In this document: piece after piece, positions 1 through 6,958 of the stretch
Layout of the letters: the number at the start of each line of letters is the position of its first letter
Position numbering within the stretch: position 1 is the first letter of the stretch
NCBI GenBank assembly: GCA_035429725.1
Contig: DAOMFI010000067.1
Location: 1-16,708, forward strand
DNA: 16,708 nucleotides
Origin: JALORV01 sp035429725
GTDB taxonomy: Bacteria > Pseudomonadota > Gammaproteobacteria > Burkholderiales > Burkholderiaceae_F
Reading direction: 5' to 3'
Translations under genes and position numbers: made by a program
The notes under the pieces: generated by a model
What the model was told of the DNA's origin: nothing
Seen by the model: the letters and a program-made list of their open reading frames with translations, nothing else
Database searches by the model: none

Positions 1-1241
1 TCTACATCCACGGCATCGTGCGCGACGCCGAGGGCAAGAAGATGTCGAAGAGCGAAGGCAACACGCTCGATCCGATCGACATCATCGACGGCATCGATCT
101 CGATTCGCTGGTCAAGAAGAACACCACCGGGCTGCGCAAGACCGAGGACGCACCCAAGGTCGCGGCCAAGGTGCGCAAGCACTTTCCCGAGGGGATCGCG
201 TCCTACGGCGCCGATGCGCTGCGCTTCACGATGGCGGCCTACGCCACGCTCGGCCGCAACATCAACTTCGACCTCAAGCGGTGCGAGGGTTACCGCAACT
301 TCTGCAACAAACTGTGGAACGCCACGCGCTTCGTGCTGATGAACACCGACGGGCGGGACTGCGGCCTCGACGAGAAGCTTCCGGTGGAGCTTTCGGCGAT
401 CGACCGCTGGATCATCGGCGAGTTGCAGCGCACCGAGGCCGCCGTCGCCGACGGCTTCGCGCAATACCGGCTCGACAACGTCGCCAACGCGATCTACACG
501 TTCGTCTGGAACGAGTACTGCGACTGGTACCTCGAACTCGCCAAGGTGCAACTGGCCACGGGCAACGAAGCGCAGCAGCGCGGCACGCGCCGCACGCTGG
601 TGCGGGTGCTCGAGGTCGCGCTGCGTCTGGCGCACCCGGTCATTCCGTTCATCACCGAAGAGCTGTGGCAAGCCGTTTCAGTGCTGGCGGGCAAGCGCGC
701 GGCCGGTGCGGAGTCTTCGGTGATGATGCAGCCCTACCCGCGCGCGGAGGCGGGCAAGGTCGACGCCGCCGCGGACCAGACCGTTGCGCTGCTCAAGCGC
801 ATGGTCGACGCACTGCGCAACCTGCGCAGCGAAATGAACCTTTCGCCCGCGCAGAAGGTGCCGCTGCTGGCCTCGGGCGACGCCACCGTGCTTGCCGCCG
901 CTGCACCATACCTGCAGGCCTTGGCCCGGCTGTCCGAGGTGCAGGTCGTCGCCGATGTGGACAAAGCAGCGCAGGTCGCGGCTGCACCGATCAAGGTCGT
1001 CGACGACTACCGGCTGCTGCTGAAGATCGAGGTCGATGTCGCCGCCGAGCGCGAACGCCTTGCCAAGGAGATCGCAAGGCTGGAGAACGAGATCCGCAAG
1101 GCGGAAAGCAAGCTCGGCAATGCAAGCTTCGTCGAGCGCGCACCGGCCGCCGTCGTCGCGCAGGAAAAGGACCGTCTGGCCGGCTTCGGCGCAACCCTCA
1201 GCCAGGTTCGCAAGCAGTACGAACGGCTGCCCGCGGCTTAG
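1..1241 (+). CDS. valS: Valyl-tRNA synthetase, C-terminal part (5' end outside window)
   Basis: Class I aminoacyl-tRNA synthetase that charges tRNA-Val in the cytoplasm. Only about the last 412 codons are present. The frame is open from base 3 and runs into YIHGIVRD and then the KMSKS ATP-binding loop (KKMSKSEGN, about codons 13-21), so the Rossmann core and editing domain lie upstream of the window. Next comes the anticodon-binding helical domain, with the ValS-typical stretches GYRNFCNKLWNA, CDWYLELAK and RLAHPVIPFITEELW. The last about 70 residues are charged and helical (AERERLAKEIARLENEI), matching the ValS C-terminal coiled-coil arm that contacts tRNA. The stop is TAG at 1239-1241. The gene converges on the minus-strand membrane-protein gene ending at 1299, with a 57-bp gap. 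Nothing looks damaged. Identity is very secure. Confidence 0.97.
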   Translation, partial: YIHGIVRDAEGKKMSKSEGNTLDPIDIIDGIDLDSLVKKNTTGLRKTEDAPKVAAKVRKHFPEGIASYGADALRFTMAAYATLGRNINFDLKRCEGYRNFCNKLWNATRFVLMNTDGRDCGLDEKLPVELSAIDRWIIGELQRTEAAVADGFAQYRLDNVANAIYTFVWNEYCDWYLELAKVQLATGNEAQQRGTRRTLVRVLEVALRLAHPVIPFITEELWQAVSVLAGKRAAGAESSVMMQPYPRAEAGKVDAAADQTVALLKRMVDALRNLRSEMNLSPAQKVPLLASGDATVLAAAAPYLQALARLSEVQVVADVDKAAQVAAAPIKVVDDYRLLLKIEVDVAAERERLAKEIARLENEIRKAESKLGNASFVERAPAAVVAQEKDRLAGFGATLSQVRKQYERLPAA

Positions 1242-1298
1242 GACCTGCGCGCCACCCTCGGCGACGCGACATTCGGCAAATCAGCGTGCGCCTCGGCG

Positions 1299-1895
1299 CT
1301 ACTTGGTCGCAGGGGGCACCGCGGGCGCAGCCGCAGGTGGCGCATCCGCCGGCGCCGGCATGGTGTACTCGGACGGCGGTGACGGCGTAGGCCGGGGCGC
1401 GGACGGCGCTGCCTGAACGGTCGCGGGGCTTGCAGGCGGCGCCGCGGCCGCCGGCTGGCCTGGACTCGCCCCGATGCCGGGCGCGAGTGGAAAGTCATCG
1501 ACCGCCGCCACGCCAGTCACGAAGTGCCGCGTCTCGCCGAAGCAGGTGGTCGGCAACCCGACCTTCTCTTCGTAATGCAGCGTGACACGCTTGCCCACGA
1601 CGCGATTGATCTGCTCGGCGACCTTTTCGTCCCGCACCGTGAACAGGAACTTCTCGGGTATGGCGCCCGGCATCGTGACCAATGCCATCTCGCCTTCCCA
1701 GGTCTTGCAGAGCCAGCCCTTCTTGCTGAACTTCTGCACCCAGCCAGCGCGTTCGCCGTCCGAGTAGCTCCAGGACAGTACGACCGCAAAGTAAGCGGCG
1801 ACCAGCGCCAACGGAACGACCAGCAGCCAGAAGGCGAGCTTCAGGCGCGACGGACCCCGACGCGCGGCAGGCACAGGTGATGGAGATGCGCTCAT
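1299..1895 (-). CDS. Conserved hypothetical single-span membrane protein with Pro/Ala-rich C-terminal tail
   Basis: 198-aa protein of unknown function. It has a short basic N-terminus, one hydrophobic segment (about residues 19-41), then a soluble domain (about 43-137) and a low-complexity Pro/Ala tail (about 138-198). The soluble domain looks conserved rather than random: it has aromatic and charged residues, Cys63 (WLCKTWEGE) and Cys118 (TTCFGETRHF), and a beta-rich stretch GKRVTLHYEEK. With a basic start and one span, the domain may face the periplasm, where the two cysteines could pair; this is inference. The ATG at 1895 overlaps the tusA stop by 4 bp (ATGA), which fixes the start and suggests translational coupling. 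An upstream in-frame extension to 2081 only shadows tusA. I recall relatives carrying the label 6-phosphogluconate dehydrogenase, but nothing here resembles that enzyme. Confidence 0.8.
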   Translation of the reverse strand: MSASPSPVPAARRGPSRLKLAFWLLVVPLALVAAYFAVVLSWSYSDGERAGWVQKFSKKGWLCKTWEGEMALVTMPGAIPEKFLFTVRDEKVAEQINRVVGKRVTLHYEEKVGLPTTCFGETRHFVTGVAAVDDFPLAPGIGASPGQPAAAAPPASPATVQAAPSAPRPTPSPPSEYTMPAPADAPPAAAPAVPPATK

Positions 1896-2131
1896 CGCCG
1901 CTTGAGGTAGTGGTGGAATTCCTTGCCGACCGTCTCCTGACCCACGAGCTCGTTGCCCGTCTGCTTGGCGAAGGCCTGGAAGTCGCGGACCGAACCGGGG
2001 TCGGTTGCGAAGATCTTCAGGACCTGGCCGCTCGTCATGTCCGAGAGAGCCTTCTTCGCGCGCAGGATCGGCAGCGGGCAATTGAGCCCACGCGTGTCGA
2101 TCTCCTTGTCGGCCGTCGGGGAGGTATCCAT
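1892..2131 (-). CDS. TusA/SirA-family sulfur carrier protein
   Basis: 79-aa protein of the TusA/SirA/YeeD family. These small alpha/beta cytoplasmic proteins carry sulfur as a persulfide on a conserved cysteine, for tRNA thiolation, cofactor synthesis or sulfur oxidation. The signature CPxP motif is present as GLNCPLP (Cys18-Pro21), followed by the helix ILRAKKAL and the family-typical strand and turn VLKIFATDPGSVRDFQAF. Length fits the family (75-85 aa). The ATG at 2131 is preferred because an upstream in-frame extension to 2233 runs back into the Nudix gene. It lies 8 bp downstream of the Nudix stop and overlaps the next gene by 4 bp, so it is probably in an operon with both. True TusA cannot be told from paralogues by sequence alone, so no symbol is given. 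Confidence 0.9.
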   Translation of the reverse strand: MDTSPTADKEIDTRGLNCPLPILRAKKALSDMTSGQVLKIFATDPGSVRDFQAFAKQTGNELVGQETVGKEFHHYLKRR

Positions 2132-2139
2132 CAGGGGTT

Positions 2140-2661
2140 TCAGGAAGCGCTCGGCGGGAAAGCGAGAAATTCTACCGGCAGACCGCGCGCGCGCATCCAG
2201 TCGGCCATCGCTAGCCCCGTTCCCAGGGGCCACGGGCGCAGCCGCGCGGGCTCGATCAGGCGGTAGTCGACGAGTTCCTCGCCCAGACGGATCTCGCCAT
2301 CCGCCTCGACGTGATAGGCAATGATGACTTCATTCTTGCGCGCGAACTCGTAGACGCCGATCAGCGTCGCGGACCTCGTCGCGAGCGCCGTTTCCTCCTC
2401 CACTTCGCGGGCCACCGCCTGCAATGGCGTCTCGTCACGCTCGAGGAAACCGGTCACCAGCGCAAACATCTTCTCCGGCCAGGCGCGGTTGCGCGCAAGG
2501 AGGATCTTGCCGGTGTACTCGATCAACGCCGCCACGACGGGCGTGGGATTGTCCCAATGCACCCACCCGCAGGCAGGACAGGTCGCACGCTCCCGCTCGC
2601 CCAGCACCTGGCGCGTCAGCGACGTTGCGCACACCGGGCAGAAGCGGTAAGTGGACGTCAT
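2140..2661 (-). CDS. Nudix hydrolase with N-terminal zinc ribbon
   Basis: 173-aa Nudix-family pyrophosphohydrolase, expected to cleave a nucleoside diphosphate linked to another group, using Mg2+. The N-terminus has a four-cysteine zinc ribbon (Cys8, Cys11, Cys28, Cys31: CPVC and CPAC). The Nudix box spans Gly71 to Leu93 and contains GFLERDE and REVEEE, keeping the metal-binding glutamates. The usual glycine near the end of the box is Ala92. This arrangement resembles the zinc-ribbon Nudix proteins related to NADH pyrophosphatase, but it is shorter than NudC, and the substrate cannot be read from the sequence. The ATG at 2661 puts the start just before the zinc ribbon; an in-frame start at 2706 is possible but adds an unconserved basic stretch. 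It precedes tusA by 8 bp. Confidence 0.9.
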   Translation of the reverse strand: MTSTYRFCPVCATSLTRQVLGERERATCPACGWVHWDNPTPVVAALIEYTGKILLARNRAWPEKMFALVTGFLERDETPLQAVAREVEEETALATRSATLIGVYEFARKNEVIIAYHVEADGEIRLGEELVDYRLIEPARLRPWPLGTGLAMADWMRARGLPVEFLAFPPSAS

Positions 2662-2730
2662 CTCAGGAGCTCGGACGCGCCAGCGGGGCGATACGGCGCG
2701 CGGCACACGCCAAAGCCCGGACAGCCCGCC

Positions 2731-3279
2731 TCAGGGGGTGGCCCTCGCAGCCGGCAACTGCGGAGGATTCGGATGCAGGCGCGCCATCATCAGCGAGTCG
2801 GCGTAGGTGCCGTCGCGCAGCGCCCACGCGCGCTGCGTGCCTTCGTGCTCGAAGCCGAACTTGCGATAGAGCGCGATCGCCCGCGCGTTGTCGGAGAACA
2901 CGCCGAGTTCGATGCGCAGCAGGCCGGCCCAGTTGTCGGCCCATTCGAGGAGCCGTCGCATCAGCTCGGAGCCGACGCCGCGCCCCCACCAGTCCGGCGC
3001 GACGCACATGCCAAGGCTCGCCACGTGGCGCGTGCGCAGGCTGCCCGTGACCGGGTGCAGGCCCGCGCTGCCGATCAGTTCGACGCCGTGCGTCGCCACG
3101 ACGTGGATCTGAAGCGGATCGACGATCTGCGTCTCCAGCCGCTTGCGCCAGACTTCCGCACTCGGCAGAGGCAACTGCAGCGTGTTGTGCAGCACCTCGG
3201 GCTGGCCCATCAGGCGCGTCAGTGCTTCGGCGTCCGTGAGCGACGCGCGCCGGAACTCGACGCCCGCAAGCGAACTCAC
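2731..3279 (-). CDS. GNAT-family N-acetyltransferase
   Basis: 182-aa GCN5-related acetyltransferase that should transfer acetyl from acetyl-CoA to an amine on an unknown substrate. The acetyl-CoA pyrophosphate-binding motif is GRGVGSELM (residues 99-107), followed by the family-typical C-terminal pattern ELGVFSDNARAIALYRKFGFEHEG (about 124-147), resembling PhnO/YhhY-type GNATs. A GTG start at 3279 overlaps the alaS stop in a GTGA arrangement, so translation is probably coupled to alaS. The longer reading from a TTG at 3297 would overlap alaS by 22 bp and adds no conserved residues. Despite sitting directly after alaS it is not recognisably RimI. It is followed after 69 bp by the Nudix gene. 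Function beyond acetyl transfer is unknown. Confidence 0.88.
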   Translation of the reverse strand: MSSLAGVEFRRASLTDAEALTRLMGQPEVLHNTLQLPLPSAEVWRKRLETQIVDPLQIHVVATHGVELIGSAGLHPVTGSLRTRHVASLGMCVAPDWWGRGVGSELMRRLLEWADNWAGLLRIELGVFSDNARAIALYRKFGFEHEGTQRAWALRDGTYADSLMMARLHPNPPQLPAARATP

Positions 3280-5915
3280 AGCCGCTGTTCCGCCCAAGAC
3301 TTCACGCTGGCGAGTGCAGCCGGCAGGCCCGCCGGCTCCGTGCCACCAGCCATCGCCATGTCGGCGCGTCCGCCGCCCTTGCCGCCGACCTGCTGCGCCA
3401 CATGGTTGACGAGATCGCCCGCCTTGACCTTGCCAGTCGCATCCGCGGTGACGCCGGCGGCCAGCTGGACCTTGCCGCCCTCGACCGCCGCCAGCACGAT
3501 GACGGCGCTTTTGAGCTTGTCCTTCAGCTTGTCGAGCGTTTCGCGCAGCGACCTGGCGTCCGCGCCTTCGAGCGCCGCAGCCAGCACCTTGACGCCCTTG
3601 ATCTCCACAGCCTGCGCCGAGAGATCGTCACCCTGGCTGGCAGCGAGCTTGCTCTTCAGCCGTGCGAGCTCCTTCTCGAGCGCCTTCACGTTGTCCTGCA
3701 CCTGCGCGATCTTCTGCGTCAGTTCGGATGACGGTGCTTTCAGCAGGTGAGCCGCGTGGTGCAGCTCGCGGTCCAGCGCCTGCACGAACTCGAGCGCGCC
3801 CTTGCCCGTCACGGCCTCGATTCGCCGAACGCCGGCCGCCACACCGCCTTCGGCGACGATCTTGAAGAACCCGATGTCGCCGGTGCGCGCCACGTGGGTG
3901 CCGCCGCAGAGCTCGGTGGAGTGATTCCCCATCGCCAGCACGCGCACCTCGTCGCCGTACTTGTCGCCGAAGAACGCGAGCGCGCCCGCCTTGATCGCCT
4001 CGTCGTACTTCATCACGTTGGCCGTGACCTGGGCGTTGGCGCGGATCGCCGTGTTGACCAGGTCTTCGATGCGGCGGATCTCGTCCGGCGTCACCGCCTT
4101 GTCGTGCGAGAAGTCGAAGCGCGTGCGCTCGGCATCGACCAGTGAGCCCTTCTGCTGGACGTGCTTGCCGAGCACGGTCCGCAGCGCCGCGTGCATCAGG
4201 TGCGTGGCCGAGTGATTGTTGCGGATGCGCTCACGGGCGGCCGCGTCGACGCGCGCCTGGACGACATCGCCGACCGACAGCGTGCCCGCCTCGACGGTGC
4301 CGTGGTGCCCGAAGACATCGGCCTGGATCTTCTGCGTATCGACGACGCCGAAGCGGACCACGTGGTGGTCGTTGATCGCCTCGAGCACGCCGCGATCGCC
4401 GACCTGTCCGCCCGATTCCGCATAGAACGGCGTCGAGTTCAGAACGACGATGCCGCTCTCGCCCTTTTCGAGCCGCGGCACCGCGACGCCGTCGTGGTAG
4501 AGCGCGATGACCTTGGCGTCTTCCGCGAGCGAGGTGTAGCCGGTGAAGCGCGTCTTGTCACCGGTGTACTCCACGCCCGCCGCCATCCTGAACTTGCCGG
4601 CCGCGCGCGCCTGTTCGCGTTGCCGCTCCATTGCCTCGTTGAAGCCCGCGTGGTCGATCGCCACGCCCCGCTCGCGGCAGATGTCGCCGGTCAGGTCGAC
4701 CGGAAAGCCGTAGGTGTCGTACAGCAGGAACACGGTTTCGCCGTCGAGCATCGGCGCATCGCCGGACTTCATCTGGCCCAGCGCGCCATCGAGGATCTTC
4801 ATGCCGTTTTCGAGCGTCTCGCCAAAACGCTCTTCCTCCTGCTTCAGCACCGACTCGATGCGCGCCTGCTGCTCCTTCAGTTCCGGATACGCGGCGCCCA
4901 TCTCCGCGACGAGGTCCTTGACGACCTTGTGGAAGAAGGGCTTCGTCTGGCCCAGCTTGTAGCCATGGCGCAGAGCCCGGCGGATGATCCGCCGCAGCAC
5001 GTAGCCGCGACCTTCGTTGCCCGGAATCACGCCGTCCGCAATGAGGAAGCTGCAGGCGCGGATGTGATCGGCGATGACCTTCAGCGAATTGCTCGCCAAG
5101 TCCTTCGTGCCCGTTTCGCGTGCCGCCGCGGCAATGAGGTTCTGGAAGAGATCGATTTCGTAGTTCGAGTGCACGTGCTGCAGCACCGCGGCCAGGCGCT
5201 CGAGCCCCATGCCGGTGTCGACGCAGGGCTTGGGCAGCGGCGTCAGCGTGCCCGCCTCGTCGCGGTCGAACTGCATGAAGACGAGGTTCCAGATCTCGAT
5301 ATAGCGGTCGCCATCGGCGTCCGGCGACCCGGGCGGGCCGCCCGCGACTTCGGGGCCATGGTCGTAGAAGATCTCCGAGCACGGGCCGCACGGACCGGTA
5401 TCCGCCATCTGCCAGAAATTGTCTGAGACGTACTTCGGCTGGCCCGGCTTGTCCCCGATGCGGATGCAGCGCTCGGCCGGCACGCCGATTTCCTTCGTCC
5501 AGATGTCGTAGGCCTCGTCGTCGTCGACGTAGACCGTGGTCCACAGCTTGTCTTTCGGCAGCTTGTAGACCTCGGTCAGCAGCTGCCATGAGTACTCGAT
5601 GGCATCGCGCTTGAAGTAATCCCCGAAGCTGAAGTTGCCCAGCATCTCGAAGAACGTGTGATGGCGCGCCGTGTAACCGACGTTCTCTAGATCATTGTGC
5701 TTGCCGCCGGCCCGCAGCGACTTCTGCGACGTCGTCGCGCGCTTGTACGGGCGCTGCTCACGTCCCGTGAACACGTCCTTGAACTGCACCATGCCGCTGT
5801 TGACGAACAGCAGCGTCGGATCGTTCGCCGGCACCAGGCTCGATGCGCGCACGATCGTGTGGCCCTTGGACTCGAAGTACTTCAGGAACTTGTCGCGGAT
5901 TTCTGCGCTTTTCAT
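3276..5915 (-). CDS. alaS: Alanyl-tRNA synthetase
   Basis: Complete 879-aa class II aminoacyl-tRNA synthetase charging tRNA-Ala, of typical bacterial length. The catalytic domain has the class II motif region TFFEMLGNFSFGDYFK (about 87-102) and the ADTGPCGPCSE stretch (about 171-181). Motif 3 follows as DTGMGLER (about 233-240). The editing domain, which clears mischarged Ser- or Gly-tRNA-Ala, keeps its zinc site: HSATH (His568, His572) and CGGTH (Cys670, His674). The C-terminal domain has a coiled-coil region (about 715-745, KALEKELARLKSKLA) and a glycine-rich KGGGRADMAMAGG end typical of the C-Ala domain. The ATG at 5915 is the conserved MKSAEIRDKFLKYF start. It is the first gene of the leftward housekeeping set and overlaps the GNAT gene by 4 bp. 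No truncation or missing catalytic residue is seen. Confidence 0.98.
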   Translation of the reverse strand: MKSAEIRDKFLKYFESKGHTIVRASSLVPANDPTLLFVNSGMVQFKDVFTGREQRPYKRATTSQKSLRAGGKHNDLENVGYTARHHTFFEMLGNFSFGDYFKRDAIEYSWQLLTEVYKLPKDKLWTTVYVDDDEAYDIWTKEIGVPAERCIRIGDKPGQPKYVSDNFWQMADTGPCGPCSEIFYDHGPEVAGGPPGSPDADGDRYIEIWNLVFMQFDRDEAGTLTPLPKPCVDTGMGLERLAAVLQHVHSNYEIDLFQNLIAAAARETGTKDLASNSLKVIADHIRACSFLIADGVIPGNEGRGYVLRRIIRRALRHGYKLGQTKPFFHKVVKDLVAEMGAAYPELKEQQARIESVLKQEEERFGETLENGMKILDGALGQMKSGDAPMLDGETVFLLYDTYGFPVDLTGDICRERGVAIDHAGFNEAMERQREQARAAGKFRMAAGVEYTGDKTRFTGYTSLAEDAKVIALYHDGVAVPRLEKGESGIVVLNSTPFYAESGGQVGDRGVLEAINDHHVVRFGVVDTQKIQADVFGHHGTVEAGTLSVGDVVQARVDAAARERIRNNHSATHLMHAALRTVLGKHVQQKGSLVDAERTRFDFSHDKAVTPDEIRRIEDLVNTAIRANAQVTANVMKYDEAIKAGALAFFGDKYGDEVRVLAMGNHSTELCGGTHVARTGDIGFFKIVAEGGVAAGVRRIEAVTGKGALEFVQALDRELHHAAHLLKAPSSELTQKIAQVQDNVKALEKELARLKSKLAASQGDDLSAQAVEIKGVKVLAAALEGADARSLRETLDKLKDKLKSAVIVLAAVEGGKVQLAAGVTADATGKVKAGDLVNHVAQQVGGKGGGRADMAMAGGTEPAGLPAALASVKSWAEQRL

Positions 5916-5996
5916 GACAGCCGAGGGCGCGGATGACCCGCACCGGAGAGTGAATCCTGCGAATGATACTGGGGCGGAGGCGGCGATCCGCCGGCC

Positions 5997-6743
5997 TCAG
6001 TGATGGCAGATCGAGGCGAGCGCGTCGATGGTCGGGTGCCCGGCGCCGGCGACGCGCGCTGCGTGCGCCAGCCCCGATACGCCGAAGACGATGATGACCG
6101 CGCCTGCGACCGGCTTGATCCAGGCGCGCACGCCGGCCAGTGCGCCGCCCGGACGCGCCGCACCGACCTTCGTGACGGCGACGTCGACGGCCAGCATGTT
6201 GGGCAGGGTGCCAGCACCGAACGCCAGCATGACCGCGGCGCCTTGCCACGGCCCGCCGGCCACGAGCGCCAGCGGCAGCGCCGCGTAGACCATGCCGCAC
6301 GGGATCCAGCCCCAGGCAAGCCCTGCGAGCAGCGCCTGGCTACCCGAGCGCGGCGGATACACGCGCCGTGCCAGCGGCCCGACCAGACGCCAGATCCAGA
6401 GCCCGGCCGGCTCGAGCCGCTTGAGCCATGCCGCGCGACCGAGCAACGACGCGCCGATGGCGAGCAGCATCACCGAACCGAGCACCAGCAGCACGATCTG
6501 CACCGGCAGCACGTCGGCCGCGTAGAGCGCACCGCCAAGCGCACCGACCAGCGCGCCGGCCATCGTGTAGCTCGCGACGCGCCCGGCGTGATACCCCGCC
6601 GCGAGCCGCGCCGCCGAAACCTCACGCGGCCGGTTCATCTGCAGCGCCCCCACGAACCCGCCGCACATCCCCGCGCAGTGCAGCCCGCCCAGTAACGCCA
6701 GCGTGAATGCCGCAAGAGCCTGTGTCGTCAGCAGATTCAACAT
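5997..6743 (-). CDS. Sulfite exporter TauE/SafE-family membrane protein (HCxxxC and C-terminal CHH)
   Basis: 248-aa polytopic inner-membrane protein of the TauE/SafE / DsbD_2-like group often found near cbb3 oxidase genes. About six hydrophobic segments are visible (about 8-32, 55-75, 80-103, 137-162, 167-190, 210-230). The first helix carries LHCAGMCGG (His22, Cys23, Cys27), a family hallmark. A second cysteine lies in GWIPCGMVY (Cys149), and the protein ends in Cys-His-His (246-248). Such residues could bind a metal or take part in thiol chemistry, but transport of sulfite is not established for this subgroup. It follows hemN on the same strand after 215 bp of repeat-rich DNA. A role in copper or heme delivery to cbb3 oxidase is inference from context. 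The ATG at 6743 has no clear Shine-Dalgarno sequence. Confidence 0.85.
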   Translation of the reverse strand: MLNLLTTQALAAFTLALLGGLHCAGMCGGFVGALQMNRPREVSAARLAAGYHAGRVASYTMAGALVGALGGALYAADVLPVQIVLLVLGSVMLLAIGASLLGRAAWLKRLEPAGLWIWRLVGPLARRVYPPRSGSQALLAGLAWGWIPCGMVYAALPLALVAGGPWQGAAVMLAFGAGTLPNMLAVDVAVTKVGAARPGGALAGVRAWIKPVAGAVIIVFGVSGLAHAARVAGAGHPTIDALASICHH

Positions 6744-6791
6744 TTGTTCATTGTGCGCCAGGCACCGAACCGGCGCACGGCGTCTAAGTCA

Positions 6792-6810
6792 CCCCTCGCT
6801 TGGCGAGGGG
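6792..6810. repeat. Strong hairpin in hemN-TauE/SafE spacer
   Basis: Perfect inverted repeat CCCCTCGC-TTG-GCGAGGGG, with an 8-bp stem and 3-nt loop. With its flanks (preceded by TCA, followed by CCGGGGGAG) it resembles a hairpin repeat scattered between genes in many GC-rich proteobacteria. It lies in the spacer between hemN and the TauE/SafE gene and has no U tract, so it could be a REP-like element or an mRNA 3'-end stabiliser rather than a classical terminator. Confidence 0.75.
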
Positions 6811-6837
6811 CCGGGGGAGTGCCCTGCAGCTGTTCAT

Positions 6838-6905
6838 CGGCGGAGCGCGCGGCCGCTCCGAAGCGCAGCCGACCAACTATTCCGTTCCGAGTGCACGTGC
6901 GACCG
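6838..6905. repeat. Interspersed intergenic repeat, copy A
   Basis: This stretch aligns with 9306-9377. Nineteen of the first 23 bases match (both begin CGGCGG and end in CCG), then GCCGAC, then GTTCCG, ending in an identical 13-mer GCACGTGCGACCG. Both copies form a stem at the same place: here CGGAGC (6841-6846) pairs with GCTCCG (6855-6860). Stem position A-T here is C-G in the other copy. The element lies in non-coding DNA between hemN and the TauE/SafE gene. Origin is unknown. Confidence 0.55.
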
Positions 6906-6917
6906 CGCAGCGGTCGC
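6899..6917. repeat. Perfect 8-bp-stem hairpin in hemN-TauE/SafE spacer
   Basis: GCGACCGC-GCA-GCGGTCGC forms a perfect 8-bp stem with a 3-nt loop. It starts inside the end of repeat copy A and leads straight into the tandem 16-mers. No T run follows on either strand, so a role as a Rho-independent terminator is not supported. Confidence 0.65.
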
Positions 6918-6954
6918 GTACACGAGGAGCGCAGCCCCGTCGCGTACACGAGGA
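6913..6954. repeat. Tandem 16-bp direct repeats just after hemN
   Basis: GTCGCGTACACGAGGA occurs at 6913-6928 and again at 6939-6954 with no mismatch, giving a 26-bp period. The second copy ends 4 bp from the hemN stop codon (6959-6961). The repeats belong to the same mosaic of non-coding repeats as copy A. Function is unknown. Confidence 0.8.
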
Positions 6955-6958
6955 ACGA

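Noticed and set aside
3279..3297. TTG start for the GNAT gene at 3297
   Set aside because: Would overlap alaS by 22 bp and adds unconserved residues; the GTG at 3279 gives a neat GTGA overlap with the alaS stop.
2311..3750. Long plus-strand open frame (479 codons) across Nudix, GNAT and alaS
   Set aside because: Antisense to three clearly identified genes; composition is Arg/Ala/Pro-rich as expected for the shadow of GC-rich coding DNA, with no motif.
4161..5426. Plus-strand open frame of 421 codons inside alaS
   Set aside because: Lies wholly within well-conserved alaS on the other strand and has shadow-like composition.
5916..5996. Terminator between the TauE/SafE gene and alaS (GGCGG-CGAT-CCGCC at 5979-5992)
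   Set aside because: Stem is only 5 bp and no T run follows on the minus strand; not strong enough to annotate.
6913..6954. Possible CRISPR array from repeated GTCGCGTACACGAGGA
   Set aside because: Only two 16-bp units with a 10-bp spacer; too short and too few for CRISPR, and no cas genes are present.
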